Part shown: positions 1-5,702 of the stretch, piece after piece | Numbering within the stretch: the first letter of the stretch is position 1 | Layout: the number at the start of each line of letters is the position of its first letter | The notes under the pieces: generated by a model | Databases searched by the model: none | What the model was told of the DNA's origin: nothing | What the model saw: only the letters and a program-made list of their open reading frames with translations | Made by a program: the position numbers and the translations under genes | Assembly (NCBI GenBank): GCA_000432335.1 | Contig: HF995414.1 | Location: forward strand, 135,920 to 150,947 | DNA: 15,028 nt | Source of the DNA: Firmicutes bacterium CAG:646 | GTDB lineage: Bacteria; Bacillota; Clostridia; Lachnospirales; Lachnospiraceae | Reading direction: 5' to 3'

Positions 1-113
1 GCCGCAGCAATCGCTGTCTCGACTTCGTTGGGCGCAGTCGCTTTGTAGACCCCCAATCCCAAAAGCGGCATATGATCGTGAGTATTTAAGGTTAATGAAG
101 GTATTACCGACAT
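1..113 (-). CDS. Aldo/keto reductase, N-terminal fragment (cut by window edge)
   Basis: Reading the minus strand from an ATG at 113-111 gives 37 complete codons with no stop, starting MSVIPSLTLNTHDHMP and continuing LLGLGVYKATAPNEVE. The MPLLGLGVYK block is the typical first strand of the aldo/keto reductase TIM barrel, NAD(P)H-dependent cytosolic enzymes that reduce carbonyls. A strong Shine-Dalgarno (complement of 121-127, AAGGAGG) sits 7 nt before the start. The gene points away from the acetogenesis cluster and shares only the divergent intergenic region with it, so no functional link is implied. Substrate cannot be predicted; catalytic Asp/Tyr/Lys/His lie beyond the window. Confidence 0.85.
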   Translation of the reverse strand, partial: MSVIPSLTLNTHDHMPLLGLGVYKATAPNEVETAIAA

Positions 114-183
114 TTTAAGACCTCCTTGTGTATTAAAAAATAAAGTAACTTTCTGTTTTTGCATTTATTTCAAAATCTTTCTT

Positions 184-212
184 AGTATAACATGAAAATA
201 TGAAATAAATAA
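184..212 (-). promoter_or_regulatory. Possible promoter for the aldo/keto reductase gene
   Basis: On the minus strand the complement of 184-189 reads TATACT, close to the -10 consensus, and is preceded by a TG dinucleotide (extended -10). A poor -35 (TTATTT, complement of 207-212) lies 17 bp upstream. The transcript would have a leader of about 65 nt. The -35 is weak and the region is AT-rich, so this is tentative. Confidence 0.3.
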
Positions 213-269
213 GAGTGAAAGTGTTACGAAACTTTAACAAGAGTGATCGTTATCCGAAATACAAGGCGA

Positions 270-379
270 TTTTGTAACAAATCTGTCGAAAAAGTGAAAT
301 TCTATTGGGAAATGGTAATAATGTGAAGAAATTAACAAAGGCAAAAAGAAAAAAATAAATTTTGTCATTTGTTACAAAA
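270..379. repeat. Inverted pair of a 12-bp near-palindrome in the divergent intergenic region
   Basis: The 12-mer ttttgtaacaaa at 270-281 recurs as its exact reverse complement, tttgttacaaaa, at 368-379. Each holds an 11-bp palindrome with an odd centre (TTTGT-N-ACAAA) and the centres are 97 bp apart. This arrangement suits a dimeric DNA-binding regulator or a looping pair. The second copy lies about 60 bp upstream of the -35 of the rightward promoter. The rest of the 114-537 gap is AT-rich with no open reading frame I would support. The binding protein is unknown and the AT-rich background makes chance possible. Confidence 0.4.
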
Positions 380-438
380 AAGAAGAAATGTATGAAAAAA
401 AATACAGCTTTCTTTACCTGCAAAATGAAGGAAGTCTA

Positions 439-467
439 TTGAATCTGGTTGTGAAAAGGAGTATAAT
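439..467 (+). promoter_or_regulatory. Sigma-A-type promoter for the cooJ-like/cooT/metF transcript
   Basis: TTGAAT at 439-444 and a perfect TATAAT at 462-467 are separated by exactly 17 bp. Transcription would start near 474, giving a leader of about 65 nt before the ATG at 538. This is the best promoter match in the gap and is correctly placed for the nickel-protein genes. No terminator was found between here and metF, so metF and perhaps cooC and acsA may share this transcript. Confidence 0.7.
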
Positions 468-537
468 AAATCATAATTGACAAAAGAATGTCATGTCCTG
501 TCTGGGACAAAAAATATATAAGAAAAGAGGAATGGAT

Positions 538-900
538 ATGCATTTGATCAAAGATGAAAATGGTAATGTAATGCCTCATACCCATGGTGATGCCCACACG
601 CATCAGCATGAACATAATGGAGAAGTACACACCCATGGATGTGAGCATAACCACACCTGTGGTTCGAACTGCCAAAACTCCGGTGACTGCAAGAGTGAGA
701 CAGTGGCGCTTTTGAGTTATATGCTGGATCACAATGAACATCATGCGGCTGAACTGGATCAGATGGCGGATAATCTGGCAAAATTGGGTATGGATACGGC
801 AGCAAAACAGATCAAAGAAGCTGTTTCTGAATTTCAGAAAGGAAATCTGCGGCTGGGTCTGGCGCTGACAACAGTAAAAGAAGAACTGAAGGAGGCATAA
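538..900 (+). CDS. His/Cys-rich putative nickel-binding protein (CooJ-like in composition)
   Basis: This 120-residue protein has no signal peptide or membrane segment and is probably cytosolic. Residues 1-39 hold 11 histidines, many in HxH pairs, followed by Cys35, 41, 45 and 51. Three more histidines are at 65, 68 and 69. Residues 54-120 look like a small helical bundle. The composition suggests binding or storage of nickel or a similar metal. The Rhodospirillum rubrum CODH cluster encodes a His-rich nickel protein, CooJ, beside CooT; here a His-rich protein precedes CooT, although the His tail is N-terminal and I see no clear homology. I chose ATG538 because AGAGG at 526-530 is 7 nt upstream; ATG532 is too close and ATG493 has no ribosome site. 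The end overlaps the cooT Shine-Dalgarno. Zinc or cobalt binding is an alternative. Confidence 0.7.
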   Translation: MHLIKDENGNVMPHTHGDAHTHQHEHNGEVHTHGCEHNHTCGSNCQNSGDCKSETVALLSYMLDHNEHHAAELDQMADNLAKLGMDTAAKQIKEAVSEFQKGNLRLGLALTTVKEELKEA

Positions 901-903
901 ACA

Positions 904-1086
904 ATGTGTCTGGCTACTGTATATAAAGAAAGTGATGATACGATCATCTGTAAGAATGTAAGTAAGATTCTGGTGGAGGGAAATACGCTGATCCTCAGAG
1001 ATATTATGGGATCAGAGACCCGGATTGAGGGAAGTATCCTGATGGTGGATCTGGCAAACAGCACTGTAAAGTTAAAATGTGATTAA
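904..1086 (+). CDS. cooT: CooT-family nickel-binding protein
   Basis: The 60-residue product begins MCLATVY, with the Cys2 typical of CooT, followed by a compact beta-rich body (TLILRDIMGSETRIEG, then SILMVDLANS). CooT proteins are small cytosolic dimers that bind Ni(II) near Cys2 and belong to CO dehydrogenase maturation clusters. Length matches the family (roughly 60-70 residues). The start is 3 nt after the stop of the His-rich gene and its AAGGAGG (889-895) lies inside that gene's last codons, so the two are probably translationally coupled. With two CooC ATPases downstream, it likely helps supply nickel to AcsA and perhaps AcsB. Family assignment is from N-terminus, size and context; nickel delivery is inferred. 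Confidence 0.85.
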   Translation: MCLATVYKESDDTIICKNVSKILVEGNTLILRDIMGSETRIEGSILMVDLANSTVKLKCD

Positions 1087-1168
1087 AACCATCTGGCAAA
1101 CAGAGATCTGCGGACCGAAAGGTTCTGGAGATAGATTAACTACAAAGATAATGTGGAGGTAAGTAACT

Positions 1169-2086
1169 ATGAAATTATCAGAAATGATGAAAGAAAAACA
1201 GCTCCTTTCTTTCGAGCTGTTTCCGCCAAAAACAGACAAAGGAATGGCAAACCTTCCGGGAACGATTGAAAAGCTCTGCGAGTTTAAACCGGAGTACATT
1301 TCCTGTACTTATGGCGCTGGTGGAACAAATGTTGGAAAGAACATGGACGTCTGTAAAATGATCCAGGACGCAGGTACCGTACCGGTAACACATTTTACCT
1401 GTATTGGTAATACCCGTGAAGGTATCAAAGATCAGCTGCAGAATTATCTGGATAATGGTGTTGACCATATGTTGGCTCTGCGCGGCGATCTTCCTTTTGG
1501 ATGGACAGGAACAGGCGGAGATTTCAAATATGCGACAGATCTGGTAGCTTACGTTCGCAAAGAGTTTGGGGACAAGATTGAGATCGCAGTTGCAGGATCT
1601 CCGGAAGGTCATATTTCCTGCCGCAGTCTGGATGCTGATGTCGCTGTTTTGAAACAGAAACAGGACAACGGTGCAGACTACATCATGACACAGCTTTGCT
1701 GGGATATGGAACAGTTCAAACGCTGGCAGGATAAGATCGATAAAGCGGGCGTTACCATGCCTGTTGATGTTGGCATTATGCCGATTCTGGATCAGGCTGC
1801 AACGATCAATATGGCGCTGTCACGTAATGCATGCGTAATGCCACGTGCTCTGTGCGAACTGATTTCCAAATACTGGATCTTCCCGAATCCATTTGACAAA
1901 GAGCCATTTGACGCTGCTGCTGAGCAGAAGAAAGCTGATTTCAAGAAAGCAGGTATTGAATACACGATCAAACAGATCGACGAATATCGTGCGCTGGGCG
2001 TAAATGGTATCCATCTGTATGCGCTGAACAAATGGAAAGATGTAACAGATATTATCAATGAGTCCGGTATCCGTACACTGGTATAA
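1169..2086 (+). CDS. metF: 5,10-methylenetetrahydrofolate reductase
   Basis: MetF reduces methylene-THF to methyl-THF, the last methyl-branch step before transfer to the corrinoid protein. The 305-residue protein is a cytosolic flavin TIM barrel of usual length (about 300). SFELFPPKT with Glu16 matches the catalytic glutamate motif, and ALRGDLP with Asp107 is the flavin-contacting loop. GGAGGT at 1155-1160 sets the start. No MetV gene (the zinc and iron-sulfur partner found in many clostridial acetogens) or RnfC2-like gene lies next to it, so a simple single-subunit, probably NADH-linked enzyme is plausible, as remembered for the acetogen formerly called Peptostreptococcus productus. The 82-nt gap before it has only a small GAAA-loop hairpin (1112-1125) and no promoter I would call. 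The next gene starts 18 nt downstream. Confidence 0.93.
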   Translation: MKLSEMMKEKQLLSFELFPPKTDKGMANLPGTIEKLCEFKPEYISCTYGAGGTNVGKNMDVCKMIQDAGTVPVTHFTCIGNTREGIKDQLQNYLDNGVDHMLALRGDLPFGWTGTGGDFKYATDLVAYVRKEFGDKIEIAVAGSPEGHISCRSLDADVAVLKQKQDNGADYIMTQLCWDMEQFKRWQDKIDKAGVTMPVDVGIMPILDQAATINMALSRNACVMPRALCELISKYWIFPNPFDKEPFDAAAEQKKADFKKAGIEYTIKQIDEYRALGVNGIHLYALNKWKDVTDIINESGIRTLV

Positions 2087-2104
2087 TTTTTAGGAGGTTC
2101 CCGA

Positions 2105-2875
2105 ATGGCACATGTAATTGCGGTAGCAGGTAAGGGAGGAGTTGGCAAGACTACCCTTTGTGGGTTGCTGATCCAGTACCTTTGCGAACAGAAGAAAGGA
2201 CCGGTTTTGGCAGTGGACGCCGATGCCAATTCTAATTTGAATGAAGTTCTTGGTGTGGAAGTAGAGGCCACACTGGGAGATATCAGAGAGGAGATTGCTC
2301 AGGCGGAGATTTCTAAAAACAATCCCATCCCGCCCGGTATGAGTAAAGCTGACTATACGGAATACAGATTTAATTCCGCACTGATCGAAGATGATGACTT
2401 CGATCTGCTGGTTATGGGAAGAACGCAGGGAAAGGGATGTTATTGCTTTGTGAACGGTCTTTTGCAGGCACAGCTTTCAAGACTGCAAAATAATTATCCC
2501 TATATCGTAGTGGATAATGAAGCAGGTATGGAACATATCAGCAGAGGAGTGCTTCCTGGGATGCAGACTGCTATTCTGGTCAGTGACTGTTCCAGAAGGG
2601 GTATCCAGGCAGTGGGCAGAATTGCCCGTTTGATTGAAGAGTGCAATATGCATCCCCAGCAGATCGGTCTGATTGTAAATCGGGCGCCTAATGGGGTATT
2701 GAACGAGGGTACAAAGGAAGAAATCGAGCTTCAAGGCTTGAATCTTCTGGGAGTTATTCCTCAGGACGAACTGGTATATGAATACGATTGTGACGGAAAG
2801 CCTACTGTAGAGCTTCCAGAAGATTCGCCAGTTCGCGCAGCATTGAAAGAAATTGTTGCAAAATTGAACCTGTAA
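2105..2875 (+). CDS. cooC: CooC-type nickel-insertion ATPase (first copy)
   Basis: This 256-residue MinD/SIMIBI-class ATPase helps insert nickel into CODH or acetyl-CoA synthase. The deviant Walker A GKGGVGKTT is at residues 9-17, with Asp38 and Asp40 in the following DADAN motif. A CxC pair at Cys112 and Cys114 sits where the CooC dimer binds its metal; as I recall, Carboxydothermus CooC1 has the same numbering. VVDNEAGMEH is the Walker B/switch II-type segment. It follows metF by 18 nt with AGGAGG just upstream and precedes acsA. A second copy follows acsA. Whether this copy serves AcsA or AcsB cannot be told from sequence; adjacency and Cys spacing slightly favour AcsA. Cytosolic. Confidence 0.9.
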   Translation: MAHVIAVAGKGGVGKTTLCGLLIQYLCEQKKGPVLAVDADANSNLNEVLGVEVEATLGDIREEIAQAEISKNNPIPPGMSKADYTEYRFNSALIEDDDFDLLVMGRTQGKGCYCFVNGLLQAQLSRLQNNYPYIVVDNEAGMEHISRGVLPGMQTAILVSDCSRRGIQAVGRIARLIEECNMHPQQIGLIVNRAPNGVLNEGTKEEIELQGLNLLGVIPQDELVYEYDCDGKPTVELPEDSPVRAALKEIVAKLNL

Positions 2876-2880
2876 AAGGG

Positions 2881-2915
2881 TTTCCCCTGCGGTTTTCTGA
2901 TTAAACCGCAGGAAA
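2881..2915 (+). other. Hairpin upstream of acsA
   Basis: A perfect 10-bp inverted repeat (cctgcggttt 2886-2895, aaaccgcagg 2903-2912) encloses a 7-nt loop, and three more pairs (2881-2883 with 2913-2915) extend it past a 2-nt bulge. No T-run follows, so it is not a standard terminator. It could be an RNA processing or stabilising element that sets acsA level apart from cooC, or part of a regulator site. The acsA Shine-Dalgarno lies about 24 nt beyond it and is free. Confidence 0.6.
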
Positions 2916-2949
2916 AAATGTATGTTACAAACTTTAAGGAGGTTTATTA

Positions 2950-4842
2950 ATGAGTGAATTCAAGATGACTACCGTTGAAGAGATGGAAGCGGCTACCGCC
3001 CGCCTGCTGGAAACGGGAGCAAAGGTAGGAGCTGACTCCTGGCAGCTTCGTGTAAAAAATCAGACACCACACTGTAAATTTGGTGAGCAGGGTATCTGCT
3101 GTAGAATCTGTTCTATGGGACCCTGCCGTATCACTCCGAAAGCGCCGAGAGGAATCTGCGGATGTGATGCACACGGTATCGTAGGTCGTAACTATCTGAA
3201 ATTTACAGCTGGTGGGGCTGCTACTCATTCTGATCATGGTCGTGAGATCTGCCATACTCTGCATTGCGCATCTGAAGACGGATGCTATCAGGTGAAAGAT
3301 CCTGAGAAACTGATCCGTATCGCAAAAGAGTGGGGAGTTGAGACGGAAGGAAAAGATATTTATGACCTGGCTCATGAAATGGCAGAAGTTGGTCTGATGG
3401 AATATGGTAAACCATTCGGTTATCAGAGATTCCTGGACAGAATGCCGGAATCCCAGAAAAACATGCTGATGGAAAATGAGATCGCACCTCGTGCTATTGA
3501 CCGTGAGGTTTCTTCTTCTTTACATATGACTCATATGGGATGTTCTTCTCTGCCGGAAGCGCTGGTAAAACAGTCTCTTCGCTGTGGTCTTGCTGATGGA
3601 TGGGGCGGTTCCATGATGGGAACAGAGTTCTCTGACGTTCTGTTCGGAACTCCGAAGCCGATCGATACAGAAGCAAATCTGGGCGTTATGGTGGAAGAAA
3701 ACGTAAACATCGTTGTTCATGGACATGATCCCAGCCTTTCTGAGATGATCTGCGAATATGCAGATGATCCTGAAATGATCGCATATGCAAAAGAAATGGG
3801 CGCAAAAGGCATCACAGTATCTGGCGTTTGCTGTACCTCTAACGAAGTAGCTATGCGTCGTGGTATTCCGATGGCTGGTAACTTCCTGCAGCAGGAGAAC
3901 GTAGTTCTTACTGGCGCATGTGAAGCGATTGTAGTAGATGTTCAGTGTATCTTCCCGGCATTGGGACCTCTGAGCAAATGCTTCCATACAAAATTCGTTA
4001 CAACATCTCCGATCGCTCAGATGCCGGATTCTGAATTTATCCGTTTCAGCGCTGAGACAGCTGGAGAAAATGCAAAAGCAATCGTTAAGATGGCAATCGA
4101 GAACTTCAAAAACAGAAAACCGGAATTGGTACATATCCCGGATATGAAACAGAAAGCTACCGTTGGATATTCTGTAGAAGCTATCGTGAAAGTTCTGGAT
4201 GGCGTTACCAATACACAGGTTGACGTTACAGGAACAACAAAACCACTTCTGGAGTGTATTACTTCCGGTGTTATCCGTGGTGCAGTTGCTATGGTTGGAT
4301 GTAACAATCCGAAGATCCGTCCTGACTATGCACATATCGAACTGATGAAAAAATGTATCGCAAATGATATCATTGTTATTGCTTCCGGATGTTCTGCTCA
4401 GGCAGCTGCAAAAGCAGGTCTGATGGATAAGGAAGCTAAGAACCTTTGCGGCGCTGGTCTGAAACGTGTATGCGAACTGGCTGATATCCCGCCTGTACTG
4501 CATATGGGCTCCTGTGTAGATATTTCCCGTATGATGGTTCTGGCAGCAGAGCTGGCAAAAGATTCCGGTCTGAAGATCAATCAGCTGCCAGTTGTAGGAT
4601 GCGCTCCTGAATGGATGTCTGAGAAGGCAGTTTCCATCGGAAACTACGTTATCGGTACTGGTATCGATACTTATCTGGGTGTTGATCCTTATGTATCCGG
4701 TTCCGATCAGATGGCACAGCTTCTGACAGAAGGCACAAGAAAATGGTGTGATGCTGCATTTACAGTTGAGACCGATATTGAGAAATTAGTAGACCTGATG
4801 ATTGCAAGAATCGAAGAGAAGAGAGCGGCTCTGGGAATCTAA
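2950..4842 (+). CDS. acsA: Anaerobic Ni-Fe carbon monoxide dehydrogenase, catalytic subunit
   Basis: AcsA/CooS reduces CO2 to CO at the Ni-4Fe-4S C-cluster and passes CO to AcsB. The 630-residue length is near that of CooS enzymes. The N-terminal Cys set is Cys42 and Cys50 (inter-subunit D-cluster) and Cys51, 54, 59 and 70 (B-cluster). All expected C-cluster ligand motifs are present in order: VHGHDP (His), GVCCTSNE, VQCIFPAL, MVGCNNPK, ASGCSAQA and MGSCVDIS. The active site therefore looks intact. The loop before Cys70 is shorter than I recall in Moorella and Carboxydothermus, and there is an extra Cys72. A good Shine-Dalgarno (aaggaggt, 2937-2944) precedes ATG2950. It is flanked by the two CooC genes, and acsB follows, fitting a bifunctional CODH/ACS complex in the cytoplasm. 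A stand-alone CO-oxidising role is possible but context argues against it. Confidence 0.96.
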   Translation: MSEFKMTTVEEMEAATARLLETGAKVGADSWQLRVKNQTPHCKFGEQGICCRICSMGPCRITPKAPRGICGCDAHGIVGRNYLKFTAGGAATHSDHGREICHTLHCASEDGCYQVKDPEKLIRIAKEWGVETEGKDIYDLAHEMAEVGLMEYGKPFGYQRFLDRMPESQKNMLMENEIAPRAIDREVSSSLHMTHMGCSSLPEALVKQSLRCGLADGWGGSMMGTEFSDVLFGTPKPIDTEANLGVMVEENVNIVVHGHDPSLSEMICEYADDPEMIAYAKEMGAKGITVSGVCCTSNEVAMRRGIPMAGNFLQQENVVLTGACEAIVVDVQCIFPALGPLSKCFHTKFVTTSPIAQMPDSEFIRFSAETAGENAKAIVKMAIENFKNRKPELVHIPDMKQKATVGYSVEAIVKVLDGVTNTQVDVTGTTKPLLECITSGVIRGAVAMVGCNNPKIRPDYAHIELMKKCIANDIIVIASGCSAQAAAKAGLMDKEAKNLCGAGLKRVCELADIPPVLHMGSCVDISRMMVLAAELAKDSGLKINQLPVVGCAPEWMSEKAVSIGNYVIGTGIDTYLGVDPYVSGSDQMAQLLTEGTRKWCDAAFTVETDIEKLVDLMIARIEEKRAALGI

Positions 4843-4851
4843 TGCGGATTC

Positions 4852-4871
4852 CCGGTATGCTACCGGTTTTT
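4852..4871 (+). terminator. Weak terminator-like attenuator after acsA
   Basis: Ten nt after the acsA stop, ccggta (4852-4857), a 3-nt loop and taccgg (4861-4866) form a 6-bp stem immediately followed by five T residues (4867-4871). The stem is short, so partial rather than full termination is likely. The position could reduce transcription of the downstream ATPase relative to the CODH structural gene. Confidence 0.5.
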
Positions 4872-4910
4872 GAATACAGGCAAATATTTATTGAAGGTGG
4901 ATGAGAAAAT

Positions 4911-5690
4911 ATGAAAATTGCAGTTACCGGCAAAGGCGGTGTGGGAAAGACAACATTTGCTGCAACATTGGCCAGACTTTACGCCGAGGAAGGCAGACAT
5001 GTGATGGCTGCTGACGTGGATCCGGATGCCAATCTGGGACTGGCTTTGGGATTTTCCGAAGAAGAGCTGGACAGTATTGTTCCCATCAGTAAGATGCGGA
5101 AACTGGTGGAGGAGAGAACGGGTGCAGGTCCGGATAACCAGTATTACAAGATCAATCCCAAGGTGGATGACATTCCAGACGCTTATGGAAAAGTAAAAAA
5201 CGGCGTAAAACTCCTTGTTCTGGGAACAGTGGAAACTGGCGGAGCCGGTTGCGTATGCCCGGAGCATGTGATGCTTCGAAGAATCATCAATAATCTGGTG
5301 CTTCATCGGAAAGATGTGGTGGTTCTGGATATGGAAGCGGGGCTTGAGCATATGGGTCGGGGAACTACAGAAGGTATGGATCAGTTTATTGTTGTGATCG
5401 AGCCGGGTTCCCGAAGCGTTCAGACTTATAAAAATGTAAAGCGTCTTGCCGCAGACCTGGGGGTAAAGCAGGTTCATGTGGTTGCCAACAAGATTCGTGA
5501 TGAAAAGGATGAAGAGTTTGTAAAAGCTCATATTCCGGAAGAGGATCTGTTGGGCTTTATCCACTATAATACGGAAATCATGGATGCAGATCGTCAGGGA
5601 TGTTCGCCTTATGACTTTAGTAAATCTGCAGTGGAAGAGATCCGTAAAATAAAAAATAAGATTGATAAAATCGATGATTGCAATGAATAG
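4911..5690 (+). CDS. cooC: CooC/AcsF-type nickel-insertion ATPase (second copy)
   Basis: The 259-residue product is a second SIMIBI-class ATPase for nickel cofactor maturation. Walker A GKGGVGKTT is at residues 7-15, followed by DVDPDAN (Asp35, 37 and 39). The metal-binding CxC pair is Cys114 and Cys116 within GGAGCVCPEH. VVVLDMEAGLEHMGRG is the switch II region. It differs clearly from the first copy, for example DVDPDAN against DADAN and a KMRKLVEER segment absent from the other. Such divergence suggests separate clients rather than a recent duplication. Lying 12 nt before acsB, it is the better candidate for maturing the AcsB A-cluster (AcsF role). An AAGGTGG at about 4894-4900 sets the start; the stop is TAG. 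Confidence 0.9.
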   Translation: MKIAVTGKGGVGKTTFAATLARLYAEEGRHVMAADVDPDANLGLALGFSEEELDSIVPISKMRKLVEERTGAGPDNQYYKINPKVDDIPDAYGKVKNGVKLLVLGTVETGGAGCVCPEHVMLRRIINNLVLHRKDVVVLDMEAGLEHMGRGTTEGMDQFIVVIEPGSRSVQTYKNVKRLAADLGVKQVHVVANKIRDEKDEEFVKAHIPEEDLLGFIHYNTEIMDADRQGCSPYDFSKSAVEEIRKIKNKIDKIDDCNE

Positions 5691-5702
5691 GAGGAAAAAA
5701 CA

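Noticed and set aside
114..438. CRISPR, tRNA or small coding gene in the divergent gap
   Set aside because: No regular direct repeats, no cloverleaf and no open frame with a ribosome site; just AT-rich DNA with the inverted 12-mers.
493..537. Upstream ATG extending the His-rich protein by 15 residues
   Set aside because: No Shine-Dalgarno before 493, and it begins only about 20 nt after the promoter; ATG538 has a good site.
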